This document shows positions 34,711 through 46,018 of a stretch of 64,000 bases of DNA, piece by piece. Position numbers and translations under genes: made by a program. The notes under the pieces are model-generated. The model was not told the origin of the DNA. It saw nothing but the letters and a program-made list of their open reading frames with translations, and searched no databases. The stretch lies in NCBI GenBank assembly GCA_963678705.1, contig CAVMBN010000112.1, positions 1 through 64,000 of the forward strand. Reading direction: 5' to 3'. Origin of the DNA: Panorpa germanica. Taxonomy: Eukaryota; Arthropoda; Insecta; Mecoptera; Panorpidae. Each line of letters starts with the position of its first letter. The first letter of the stretch is position 1.

Positions 34711-35767
34711 CGGTCAAAATAAACATTTGAATTAGCTATATTTCGCATAGAGCTAAAAAAGTTGGTGCAGACTTCTGGTACACTATTACAAATAAAATAG
34801 TTAAAGTCATCCCCGATCGCTCATCTGCAAAAACAGTTATTCAAGATTAAAGGTCAACAAAAATGGTTTTTCTAATTTTTCCGGTAAACGGTAGGTTTTA
34901 TCATAAAAATAGATCAGACCAAAGTTGTAGATCATAAAATTATCTATAATAATTGTTCTTATACTTTTTTTTCTAGGAATCACCATTCCTGAGATATTAT
35001 AATTCTAAAAGTTAAAGAAGTCGCATTCTACATAATAAGCACACATATCCGCACCACCTGTGAGGTAGTGTTTCGTTTGTTTTTGAATCTAATTTGTAGA
35101 AATGTCAATAGTATGCGATAAAAATTGACTATTACTGAATCAAGATAACACTGTTGTGGTGTTATCCTAGAGATCCTTGAGCACGTGAAAGTAAAATGAT
35201 TTCATAATTCTTGTATTATGTGAATATCTTAACATGTGTTAAGTTTATTGGTGCTTTACATAAAATATTTTAACTTTTACTTTAAATAGTCAATTCAAAT
35301 CACATTGCATAACTGTGTAATTTCGGAACACCTTGTATATTCTCACAAACGTATAATATGTATTTACAAGTCACACAAACCAATATTTTTACTCATATTA
35401 AACATCCGATGGCGTGTACACCATTAAGGCGGTTCAGCGTACATATTACTATTTTCTGTGAATTAGAATCGCAATATCTCAGGAATGGTGATTCTTAGAA
35501 AAAAAGTATAAGAACAATTTTTGTAGATAATTTCATGATCTACAACTTAATTCACATCTATTTTTATGATAAAACTTACCGTTTACCGTAAAAATTGGAA
35601 AAACCATTTTTATTGATATTTGACCTTGAATAACTTTTTATGCAGATGTGCAATCGGTGAGGACTTTTAGTATTTTATTTGTAATAGTGTCCTCAAGGTG
35701 TGTACCAACTTTCAGCTCTATGCGAAATATAGGTAATTTACCAATATTTTATTGTTTATTTTGACCG
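34711..35767. mobile_element. DNA element with ~290-bp terminal inverted repeats
   Basis: CGGTCAAAATAAACATTTGA at 34711 pairs with TTTATTTTGACCG ending at 35767. The inverted homology continues through the ATATTTCGCATAGAGCT, TTTTTCTAATTTTTCCGGTA and AGGAATCACCATTCCTGAGA blocks. The ~430-bp centre has no coding frame. Target duplications are not clear. It lies in the presumed upstream GluCl intron. Confidence 0.75.
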
Positions 35768-36343
35768 AATTATTATTTATAGATAGTAATTTACAAATAA
35801 AATCCTTGCTCCTTTCCTTGCCATATCTCTTAAATTTCTAATCTACTTTCTGCTGACACCTACTCTTAACGTGTTCTAATCTTTCCTTTCCTCCCTGCAT
35901 ATCCAGCATACTTTCTGTTCTTGCATTTCCTAATATCTACTTCTTGTCCATAACTTTCCATATCTTTTATTATATTTCGCATCAACTTTTCGTGTTGTTG
36001 CAATTCTATATCCCTTTCCTTTATCGTACTCTACCTCCTTGAGTCTTTCTAACTCTTCCATCGATATTCCTGTTCCTTCATAATACCTTCTCCTTTCTGA
36101 TTAGTTCATCTTCTGCTTTTTTTATTTTTTCTTCCCACCTCATCGCTCATCAATGCTTTATCCTCAAGTTATTCCTCTTTACCTCTTCTATTTTCGGATA
36201 TTCTGGAGTACATTTACTTTTACATTACTTTTTAACTTTAACTGATATTCATTTATATCCGGCTGAACACAAAATATTAAATTTATTTGGACTAAATGTG
36301 AAACTTTATGTAAAGTTACATTTTGTTATTTGTCAGAGTTTAA
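35768..36343. other. Intergenic or intronic, pyrimidine-rich
   Basis: A T/C-rich strand between 35800 and 36200 (many CTTTCC / CTTCTT runs). No gene seen. Confidence 0.35.
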
Positions 36344-37307
36344 CCAAGACCACCTAAATACAAGGCCAAACAATGAATTTATGACGTCACGGATTGTAGT
36401 CCGTATATACAACCAAAACGTATTCTATGTATCAATATCCATATAAGAAAATTATAATTTTAATTTAAAAAGTCTAATCGTTATGCATATAAAGATTTAT
36501 TTACAAAGTGTAATAAAAAATTAATAATATTAAAGTTAAGATATATGATAACACACTATCCTTTTATGGTACATATATTATAATAACTATGGCAGCAATC
36601 TAATTTGTCTTCCCAGAGCAATTCTCTTATTTCCAATACTTTTATTGATTGATTGACTTGTCTATTGGTATTTTTTGTTTACATTGACCACATTTAAGTT
36701 TTTTTTAACACACCATGACAGGTAATAACTTTTACACTTGCTATTTCTGCGTCAGTAACATTAATTATTTGATTTTTAATTGGTGAATCAGCAATTAGTC
36801 TTGTATACCTGTTGTTTCTAAATTGTCTGAACATTCTAATTTTTGCAAAGGAACCATGATGGAATAGAATTTTCGTTCTAGTTATAAAGTTGTTTGCAGA
36901 CGTATTTTTTCTTGACATTCAGGTAATTGCCGCATTGAAATATTATACTAAGCTCCAGCAAACTGTCTGTATTTTCCAAACCTGTCTTCAAGGGCTGTCA
37001 TCAGTTTGAAACTTTCCTTGCAAGATATATTTAAATTTTAACTCATTGACACCGGTGCAAAATCTCCTGGTATACTATACATAAAGTATAAATGTATTTT
37101 GGTAATTCTACCAATAACCAGAAAGACCATTTTAAAAATCTTTAAATCCAAATTTTTTATTTCTCTTGCACTGGAATAAGTATTAGCACTTTGAATACTT
37201 TGAATTATAGCTGCATTTAAGTTTGGGTTTCTGAAGTTTCTGTAACTTCTGTAACTGCTGGCATTTTTGATAAAACGCTGTTAGGCCTTGTATCTAGGTG
37301 GTGTTGG
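36344..37307 (-). mobile_element. DNA transposon remnant with ~23-bp TIRs
   Basis: CAAGACCACCTAAATACAAGG (36344 on) pairs with the reverse complement of CCTTGTATCTAGGTGGTGTTGG ending at 37307, with three mismatches. About 960 bp. The - strand frame at 36694-36918 (74 residues, with QFRNNRYTRLIADSPI) has protein-like composition and may be transposase debris. Superfamily not assigned; the flanks read TTAA on the left and TTCA on the right. Confidence 0.55.
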
Positions 37308-37854
37308 TTCAACATATATTTATTACATTAGCATTACGTAATTGTAAATATGCTTGACATTCTGTACAAGTGTATTAGTTTAATATTAGACGCTTGTATA
37401 TGAAATGAGGAGGAGAGGGTAAAGCGAATGCGATATCTGTATATTTACTGATATAAATGTAATACTGTCAGCAGTAGCAGCATTTCTACGATATTTACTT
37501 CACAGAGCAACTAGATATCAAATAATCAAAATTGTTGTTTCACAAAATACACATGTCACGATCATTAGCAATGATTAACGAAATCTGACATTATATATAC
37601 CTAAAAAATATTATCTAAGAAAGTGTTATTAAAGTATTTATTTCTTATCATATCATAGAAATTGCTTTATTACTGTTGGTCTTTTTTATTTTAAATTACA
37701 AATTATTATTCAGATGTTACAAATTTTTTATATTGTAAAATACAGCTTTATAAATAAATAATATTTAATGTTCAATATTTGTAATTTTTTATATAATGGT
37801 TTAAGATAAAAGTATAGTTTGCTAATAATGGGCTTGTTAAGCATGACCTAATTT

Positions 37855-38030
37855 TCATAAAACTACTACACATTGCCTATTAGGACCACAAATGTCCAAT
37901 TGTTTTTTATTACGTTCAGTATTATAGGAGATATTGACAATTAAAATAGTTATTTTGTTCCTTTTATCATTAAAGAGATACTATATAGTAAAAATGATCT
38001 AATCAAATATTTTCAAGTGTGAAAGAAACA
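37855..38030 (-). mobile_element. MITE fragment, CTTGTGTCC family
   Basis: The TCATAAAACTACTACA, CCACAAATGTCCAATTG and GGAGATATTGACAATTAAAA blocks match the reverse-oriented family end at 27523-27640. Confidence 0.5.
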
Positions 38031-38260
38031 GCTGCTACTTAATGAATGATGTTGGAGTAAAAAAGAATATTATTATGAAAAAAAGTTTATACAAAATCTG
38101 TGACAGGTAGGAAATCAATTTAACTAAAAGCAACTTTGCATACCTATTTTAAACTGTTTGCTCATACTACAGATATCAGATTTTATTTCATTTTGAAAAA
38201 GTTGATGCGAACTACATTTGATTTTTTGTGTTGTTGTCCCAACTTGTAAAACGTTAGAAT

Positions 38261-38794
38261 GGGCTTGTGTCCTCATTTTTTAGTGGTCGATTTTTCAATT
38301 GTTGATTGAAATTGATGTTATTAAATGTGTATTGGCGTGTCTATTTTATTAAATATCTAAATATTGACGGAGATATAGCAATTAAAAATTTGAATTGTAG
38401 TTTTAGCGCTAGAAATGGTCGGCCATATTTGTATGACGTGAAATGCATTTTAACGTCAGTTATTTGTTGAGTAAGTCAGTGCTGTGGTAATGTTCTGTAG
38501 CTGTTGGTAGTCAAATAATCAAGTCAAGTCAAAGAATAATAAGTTTTTATTTTATTTAACCCTGCTAAGGCAGACATAATATTGGAATTTTAGTGTTCCT
38601 TGAAATAGCTGTAAATAATATTTGATATTTTGATATATAAATACATATAGCAGAGATTTATGAGCTGGAAGGTTGGTAACCTTACACAAGGATTGTGATG
38701 TCACATGCATTTGGAATGTTTCCCAGCTTTACCAATACCCACTTTATCAATATATAGTACACTTTTATAGAAATTAAGACATAGGACACAAGTT
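38261..38794 (+). mobile_element. MITE, CTTGTGTCC family, full-length type copy
   Basis: 534 bp, starting GGGCTTGTGTCCTCATTTTT and ending GACATAGGACACAAGTT. The inverted ends share CTTGTGTCCT. The interior includes the TTTTAGCGCTAGAAATGGTC and GACGTGAAATGCATTT blocks used to recognise the other copies in this window. No coding frame. At least nine copies or fragments occur here. Confidence 0.75.
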
Positions 38795-39475
38795 CATTTG
38801 ACACAAAATGTTTTATTTATTTGTGAAGACGTAAATGTTACAACAAATATATATTTTTGATGTAATCTTATAATAATAACAATAATATACAATTTTTTAT
38901 GTAAGAAATAAACCTTAAACAAATGTAACTGTTTCATAGTAGTATGTTTCTTGGATAAAAGTTAAAAATGTTCAGTAACCATGGAAACATTCTTTGATAC
39001 ACAACACATTTTCTTTGTAGTTTGACAGAAACAGACTTATCAAAGCTAAAGTTACTTGTTTCGTTGAAATTTGTTAATAATAATTTGATTATTATTATCA
39101 AATATTTATTACAGTGATTCGTCAATTTATAAATTTTAAATAGTAATTGTGCACTTGCTATTTAACTTGTCATTTTATGTGTATATTAAATATATATTTT
39201 TTATACTGCGGTTTATTGTATGTACATAGTATTATTTGTAGTAAGTACATTTGATTTGTTTAATCTTAGAAAAGAAATTACTGGTTAATTATGTATGTAA
39301 AGTTGAATATGTATTATTACTAGTAGCTAATTAATACATTTTGAAAGTGTAATAGTCTTTATATAAAACCATAAATGAGACGATAGTTAAAGATCGTTTG
39401 TTAATAAGAATTTATACGACTCAAAAATTATAGATTGTTTATTTTCTTTTGCTAACATAGTGAATATTGGTTAAT
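38795..39475. other. Upstream region of the acidic leader gene
   Basis: A+T-rich with no repeat identified. The promoter and 5' untranslated region of the gene at 39476 are expected here; no TATA box position can be singled out. Confidence 0.4.
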
Positions 39476-39651
39476 ATGTCGGTTAAAAAACTCGAAAAAA
39501 CGGAAGAACATGGATTAACTTTTAAAATCGAAGAAGTATTTCTTGAAACTGATTTAAAATACTGTAAACCTTGCCATGAATATGGTATAAAAGAAGAACA
39601 TCTTGATCATGGAGATAAAAACTCTCAAGAAAATAGTAACATTGTTAAAAA
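39476..39651 (+). CDS. Acidic leader protein, exon 1
   Basis: First exon of a predicted 113-residue spliced protein. ATG at 39476 (MSVKKLEKTEEHGLTFKIEE). It ends in phase 2 at the donor AAAAA-GTAAGTG (39652). It carries a CxxC pair (YCKPCHEYG) and the acidic stretch IKEEHLDHGDKN. The I-K-E-E-like pattern resembles sumoylation-type motifs that precede zinc fingers in many insect zinc-finger proteins, but no finger follows in this transcript. Function unknown. Confidence 0.65.
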
Positions 39652-39693
39652 GTAAGTGAATATATATGAATAGAAATAATATGAAATAAAATA

Positions 39694-40117
39694 GGTAATT
39701 ATTCGATATAGCTACACCTTTTGTTTTAAATCTTATAAAAAAACTACTGCATTTTTGTATGTTTTATGGCATTTGTTGTATACTAAAAACATGTACAAAT
39801 CTTACGTAATATACATTATACCATTTGTTATTTAGGAAAAAACAATATTAATGGTTGAAGTTAAAATTTCAAATTTGAGGTTAGAAATAATATGACATTG
39901 TTCCATATGTAAGTAAAAATAACATCATATTTCACATTTATTAGTCAACTTTAAGCATAAATGCTGTTTATTTTTTAATAAAAATTGATATAATGTATAT
40001 TACGCAGGATTTGTACATGTTTTTACTATATTAAAAGTGCCAAAAAATATACGAAAGTGCAATAGTTTTTTTTTATAGGATTCAAAACAAAAGGTGTAGC
40101 TATATCGAATAATTACC
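39694..40117. mobile_element. Palindromic fold-back MITE, copy 2
   Basis: 424 bp with inverted ends GGTAATTATTCGATATAGCT. The inverted symmetry covers the whole element. It fills most of the 552-bp intron 39652-40203 and leaves the splice sites untouched. Confidence 0.8.
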
Positions 40118-40203
40118 CAAATTAATTATTAAAACAGTGTTACATATATTTTGATTCATTCTATTTAACTCGAATTTGATTTCAAATCAATAACTTTTTT
40201 TAG

Positions 40204-40352
40204 GGAACCAGAAGAAGCGAATCAATTAATAAATCTTCAGGATATCAAAGTGGAAATAAAAACTGAATATCCTTATGATGAACTGGCTTTTAATAATGAA
40301 AATCCTAAATCGAACGATGATCAAACAGCAACGATTCTTCTGGACAACAGGA
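40204..40352 (+). CDS. Acidic leader protein, exon 2
   Basis: 149 bp; acceptor AACTTTTTTTAG ends at 40203, donor AGGA-GTAAGC after 40352. It continues the frame of exon 1 as KEPEEANQLINLQDIKVEIK and then EYPYDELAFNNENPK, all strongly acidic with repeated I-K-x-E motifs. The frame agreement across both junctions supports a real gene. Confidence 0.65.
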
Positions 40353-40700
40353 GTAAGCTCATTTTGATAATAAAAATTACCAAATATGTACATAAAGAAA
40401 TATAACATTAGTTGTATCAACTTTATTAGCAATATTTTACGTTTTTTGTCAAATATTTTATATAACACTTTTTATGTAAAATGCTAAACTTATTTATTTT
40501 TATATGTAAATATATAACACTTATTTTATTTAAAGTGTATATAACTCTGTTAGCTCCTTATGTATTTATTAGTTTATTTTTTGCATCGATTTGTATTAGG
40601 GCCAGGAAAGTAAATTAATAATAAATAAATTAATAAGAAACTAAGAAAACTGTAAAATATTTCGAGCTCATTTTCTTTAATTACTTGTTTTTCTTCATAG

Positions 40701-40717
40701 CAAAGTTTCTGAGTTAG
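40701..40717 (+). CDS. Acidic leader protein, short last exon
   Basis: The acceptor TTTTTCTTCATAG ends at 40700. Joined in phase it gives four further residues after the split codon (KFLS) and TAG at 40715. Either this is the true end, or it is a truncated isoform of a longer zinc-finger gene whose finger exon lies elsewhere. Confidence 0.45.
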
Positions 40718-41185
40718 GATGCGATATATAGATCGGTTTTTAAAAGGTTTCCAAGATTCTATAAATACAGTTAACTTATTTTTTAAACTATTTGAACTTA
40801 TTTTTAGTCCAATGTCTTATTTCAAACTTATCGAAATATGTGTAGGTATTTATTTTTTTGTAATTGTATGGAAATTTCCAATGGTACAAGAATTATCAGT
40901 AATTCAAAATATTAAACAAGTATTTTGCTGATTTCAAATATTTCTTATTATTTATAACTTCAAATATTGGTCAAAATTTAGGTATAGATATAAAATACTT
41001 CACCTTATAATTAAAAAAGAATATTCAATTGAAATAGATAATTTTTCCACATAGTTGAAGGGATTTTCGTTAATAATTTTGTAAATGCAGCAAAATCAAA
41101 GAATTTTTGTAGGTATTCATTAAACGTAACTAGTTAATTTATAAATTTTAACAAACTTTTGGAACCCAATAAATAGTGGTATAAT
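40718..41185. other. Intergenic, nothing recognised
   Basis: A+T-rich; the short frames here have no coding character. Confidence 0.4.
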
Positions 41186-42417
41186 CCTATATTATATTGT
41201 TCCAACTGTATGTGTATTTGTTTATTTATTTCGTAGAGATAAAAATTCTAAGACTTTTGGCGTCCTCGGATTTTCTGGAAACCCGTAATTTTGGAAAAAC
41301 AAAAATAATTTTTTTTACTATTCTATAACTTGTTGAAATTCTATAAAGAAAGTTGAAATTTGGCATGTCTATTACGGTGTTCAATGTTAACATTTTTTGA
41401 AAATTAGAAATTAAAAATTTTTAAAAGAGGGCGTTGAGAAAATTAGGGGGCCCGGTAGGAAACTTTGGAGAACACTTAAATTTTGGATTATTTAATAATG
41501 GAATATGTTATTAAAAAAAAATAATTCAAAATTCAAAAATTTTATTTGGGGGCACGGGGGTGGTTTTTGCCGAGGGTAAAAATTGGGCTAGAAAGTTGAA
41601 ATTTTATATATGGGCTAACTTTGGTACCTAATTTACAAATCCAAAAGAAAAATCCCGAATTTTTAAAAAAAGTTTGTCAAATAACGAATAAATTCAAAAT
41701 ATTTGTTGGAAAAAATATCAACTAATTATTCTATCAAATATTATTGAGCGAGATAAATATTAAGTATTGAATTAAATATGATATGTAATTACGAATTATA
41801 TTTTATTGGTATTTTATTAGTCTAATGTGTAATAACTGTTACCAGATCAGTATTTTTATTACAACGTTTGCAGATAAATTAACTAAAAAGAATATTTCCT
41901 TTTTAAATTATAAATTATGCTTTCATATTATTAATTATTAATACGAATATTGTTATTACAAATAATTAACATTAAATATTATTATTAATATAGTACATAT
42001 TAAGTTTTAGGTCTTTGCAACTAAGAAGTGTATAAAGTGTGTCTAGACCTACCAGTATGGAAGAATCATTTGTCTGAAATACGTTAAAAAGTAACCTAAA
42101 ATACCTTTACGACACAATTATATATATCAGCATGATGATACAATCATATCATTATGCTGAGATTCTTTAAAATAACATAACATTCTCAGGTATTATGCTT
42201 TTTAAATAGATTTTTAAACAAATGAATTAATGCTTTTGATGTTGCAAAACTTTGTTTTTATGTTTAATTTTTGTGAAATAACTTTTATAACTTTTAACTA
42301 CAAATATTATTACTATTCTATATTATCCTTTTATTAAAAATAAATACAATATATTCTTCATGTTGTTTAAGACGATCATGCAAGTACGATGTAAATTAAT
42401 GTTATTGTAATTTACAG

Positions 42418-42573
42418 AGCGAAAAAAGGGCCGTGGCAATAAGAAGATTTTAGTTGATCGTGTATATTTATAAAATACAACAAAGACCCGGCTTACGGGA
42501 AATTCATTATCTATTATTCTGATAAACAATTCAATGAAGCAGATATTAGTGCTGTTCATCACATGTACAAACT
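42418..42573 (+). pseudogene. Captured host exon candidate inside Helitron A
   Basis: Acceptor TATTGTAATTTACAG ends at 42417; donor CAAACT-GTAAGTG after 42573. In the frame that joins to the next exon, the last ~100 bp read KYNKDPAYGKFIIYYSD and then FNEADISAVHHMYKL. Upstream the reading moves to another frame (KKILVDRVYL), so at least one frameshift is present. The parent gene is not recognised. The same segment lies in the large Helitron at 49440-49595 with one amino-acid difference. Confidence 0.5.
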
Positions 42574-42645
42574 GTAAGTGCATAATTTATTTGTTTTGCA
42601 TTCAGTATATTTTCTTTATTTATTTATTAAGAATGCTTCTTTTAG

Positions 42646-42703
42646 GAGGGGAATAATAAAGTGCTACTATTTAAATGCTAAACCTGGAATAGTAATGAGA
42701 TAA
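42646..42703 (+). pseudogene. Second captured exon candidate inside Helitron A
   Basis: The acceptor TGCTTCTTTTAG ends at 42645 after a 72-bp intron. Joined in phase with 42418-42573 it continues as RGIIKCYYLNAKPGIVMR and stops at TAA (42701). The large Helitron has one extra A here (49367 region), which shifts the frame, so copy A keeps the older reading. Confidence 0.45.
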
Positions 42704-43288
42704 TAACCGCCAACATCACAGAAGACTACTGTCCTACTATCACAGAAGATGTTATATCCACACCGATTAAGGCATGACAATCTGAAACGACAGTGCGTTA
42801 ATAGCTATACGTTTATGAAGAAACAACAAGAATGATAACAACATGAAAAATACAAAGAATACTGTTTACTGGTTAATGAAGAAATAATTTTAATTATGTA
42901 TATTAAAGTGTACGAAAAATGAAGACGATATATATAAATCTATATTTAATATATTTAACAGAAATATTTAAATTTAATTATGAAACATTTAAAAATTATT
43001 ATAAAACTATAATTTTAAATTTTTTTAATATTATATAATAAGTAAATCCTGTAGAATATTTGTTCCAATAAGAAATTTTAAAGTAGTAGATCATATTATA
43101 AGATGAAATACAACATTTTCATTTTAAAATATTTATTTATTTCATGTACGAGTATGATATCGAAGAAATAGCGACAGTGCTTTTCTAATTTTAATATGAA
43201 AAATTTGAAATGAAATTACGTATTACTTTATGAAATTCAAATAATATATATTGAACAAACGTCGCTTTGCGACGGGGTAAAAGCTATA

Positions 43289-44045
43289 TATTATAATGTC
43301 CCAGGTGTTTGTTTATATTCTTATATTCTTATATGTTTGGTACTGAATTTTGTATGGCAGCGCGAAAACGGCTCCGGCGATCTTTTTAAAAATTTCCTAT
43401 TTCGTAGAGAAAAAAATTCTAAGACTTTTGGCGTCCCCGGATTTTTCCCTGAATTTCCTGGAAACCCGTAATTTTGGAAAAACTGGAAAATTCGAAAAAA
43501 TACTTTTGCAAATATCTGACGAACTAGAAAAGATAGAAAACTAAAATTTGGTATGTGTATTGAGATTATAATTGTGCACATTTTCCAACAGTTGGAAATT
43601 TGAAATTTGAGTTCAGTAGCGGCGCGAATTTTTGGGGGCAATGTTAGAATAGAGTTAGGACGTTCAAATTTAATATGTAGGCTCGCTGTAGACAGTTATT
43701 AATGAAAAAAAATAAACAGCCCCAAATTTCCAGTGGCGGCGGGAGTTGAGACAGTAAAAGCCAAAAATATTGAAAATGTAGTATTATAACTTAGGGTATG
43801 TATTAAGACACTAATTGCGCATGTTTGCCAATAATTAGATTACCAAAATTTTAATTCAGTAGCGGCGTGATTTTTTGGGGGCAATGTCGCAACAGAGCTA
43901 GAACGTTGATATTTGGAACGTGGGCCCTATATAGAGTGTCATTAAAGACACACTATAGAAAATTGCAACTTTCAAGAGGCGGCGGGCGCTGGAGGCCAAA
44001 GACCAGAAATATGAAATATATAGAGATAGGGCTATAGTTTAAAAA
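43289..44045 (+). mobile_element. Helitron copy B1, 3'-truncated
   Basis: It follows copy A directly. The 5' end region reads ATGTTTGGTACTGAATTTTG and GGCAGCGCGAAAACGGCTCC (43332-43371). No 3' hairpin before the next copy begins. Confidence 0.7.
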
Positions 44046-44401
44046 ATATCCTATATTATAATGTTTCAACTGGTTGAATCTATTCTTATATTCTTATATT
44101 CTTATCCTATATTATAATGTTCCAACTGTTTGTTTATATTCTTATATTCTTATGATCTTATGTTCTTATATGTTTGTTACTGAATTTTGTATGGCAGCGC
44201 GAAAACGGCTCCATCAATGTTTTTCAAAATTTCCTATTTCGTAAAGAAAAAAATTCTAAGACTTTTGGCGTCTCCGGATTTTTCCCTGAATTTCCTGGAA
44301 ACCCGTTATTTTGGAAAAACTGGAAAAAAAGTGAGCCTTTGACATGAAATTCAAGCCACACCCAAAAAACAGACGTCGCTTGCGACGGGGGTAAAAGCTA
44401 G
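44046..44401 (+). mobile_element. Short Helitron copy B2 with both ends
   Basis: The 5' end block is at 44170-44215 and the 3' hairpin GTCGCTTGCGAC with GGGGGTAAAAGCTAG at 44374-44401. Only about 350 bp long, essentially the two ends joined. Confidence 0.75.
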
Positions 44402-46002
44402 TATATTATAATGTCCCAGGTGTTTGAATCTATTCTTATATGTTTATATTCTTATATGTTTGGTACTGAATTTTGTATGGCAGCGCGAAAACGGCTCCGG
44501 CGATCTTTTTAAAAATTTCCTATTTCGTAGAGAAAAAAATTCTAAGACTTTTGGCGTCCCCGGATTTTTCCCTGAATTTCCTGGAAACCCGTAATTTTGG
44601 AAAAACTGGAAAATTCGAAAAAATACTTTTGCAAATATCTGACGAACTAGAAAAGATAGAAAACTGAAATTTAGTATGTGTATTGAGATCATAATTGTGC
44701 ACATTTGCCAATAGTTGGACATTTGAAATTTGAGTTCAGTAGCGGCGCGAATTTCCGGGGGCAATGTTAGAATAGAGTTAGGACGTTCAAATTTAATATG
44801 TAGGCTCGCTCTAGACAGTCATTAATGAAAAAAAATAAACAGCCCCAAATTTCCAGTGGCGGCGGGAGTTAAGACAGTAAAAGCCAGAAATATTGAAAAA
44901 GTAGTATTAAAACTTAGGGTATGTATTAAGACACTAATTGTGCATGTATGCCAATAATTGGATTACCAAAATTTTAATTCAGTGGCGGCGTGATTTTTTG
45001 GGGGCTATGTCGCAACAGAGCTAGAACGTTAAAATTTGGAACGGGGGCCATATATAGAGTGTCATTAAAGACACACTATAGAAATTTGCAACTTTCCAGA
45101 GGCGGTGGGCGCTGGGGGCCAAAAACCAGATATTTGAAATATATGGAGATGAAAGGCTATAGTTTAGAATATATATTCTTAGATACAAATAAAATAGATC
45201 CTCGTGCTAAAATTTGACAAACTTGTTCAGTAGCGGTGGTATGTGGGGGGTACTAATGCAGCCCTTTTTTGCTGTATTACTTTTAATTCGTAAAAGATAG
45301 AAAGTTGAAATTTTGCATGTGTATTAAGGCATTCAATGCTGACATTTCTCAAAAATTAGAAATTTAAAAATTGAAAAAGGGGGGGTTGAAGAAATTCTGG
45401 TGCCCAGTAGGGAACTTTGGAGAAAGTTCGTATTCTGGATTCTAGAATAAATAAGTATATTAATAATAAAAAAAAAATTCAAAATTTTATTGGGGGGCAC
45501 GGGGCAGTATTTGCCGAGAGTAAAAATTGTGCTAGAAAGTTGAAATTTTGTATATAGGCTAACCTTGGTAACTTATTTACGAATCGAAAAAAAAAATCCC
45601 AAATTTTGAAAAAAAGTTGGTTTAATAACGCATAAATTGAAAATATTTTTTATTTTGATAAAAAAAATATATTTTTTTAGTCAATTTATATGTGTCAATG
45701 TATATGTGCGAGTTTATTTATTATTTCAATTTAAAAATAGAACAGTTAAATATGAAATGTAATTACGAATTATTTTAATGGATTCAAATGATACACGCCA
45801 AAAAGACGTGGCTTTGCAACGGGGGTAAACTATAGTAGAGTTAAATATGAATTGTAATTACGAATTATTTTATTGGATTCAAATATACACGCCAAAAAGA
45901 CGCTTTACGACGGGGGTAAACTCTGGTGGAATTAAAATTTTTACATGAAGTTCAAGCCACATACAAAAGACAGACGTCGCTTGCGACGGGGGTAAAAGCT
46001 AG
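44402..46002 (+). mobile_element. Helitron copy C
   Basis: The 5' block is at 44455-44510 and the intact 3' hairpin with terminal CTAG at 45999-46002. Two decayed copies of the 3' end lie inside (about 45805-45835 and 45898-45920), which suggests nested or repeated 3' ends. No coding frame. Confidence 0.75.
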
Positions 46003-46018
46003 TATTCTTATATTCTTA

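Larger units (their letters stand above)
41186..43288 (+). mobile_element. Non-autonomous Helitron copy A
   Basis: The left part (41230-41740) matches the 5' region of the other family members (TTCTAAGACTTTTGGCGTCC block), but the extreme 5' end is lost. The right part (41815-43288) is nearly identical to the 3' 1.46 kb of the large Helitron (48716-50170, reversed). The 3' end has the hairpin GTCGCTTTGCGAC, then GGGGTAAAAGCTA. It looks like a deletion derivative of the large copy and carries the captured-exon candidate at 42418-42703. Confidence 0.8.

Noticed and set aside
42323..42583. 86-residue - strand frame, also at 49430-49687
   Set aside because: Its conservation comes from the two Helitron copies. 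The opposite strand carries the splice signals and the better reading.
43321..45217. Repeated 106- and 64-residue frames in the Helitron copies (also at 61865 and 48271)
   Set aside because: They lie in non-coding 5' Helitron sequence, occur on both strands and have no domain.
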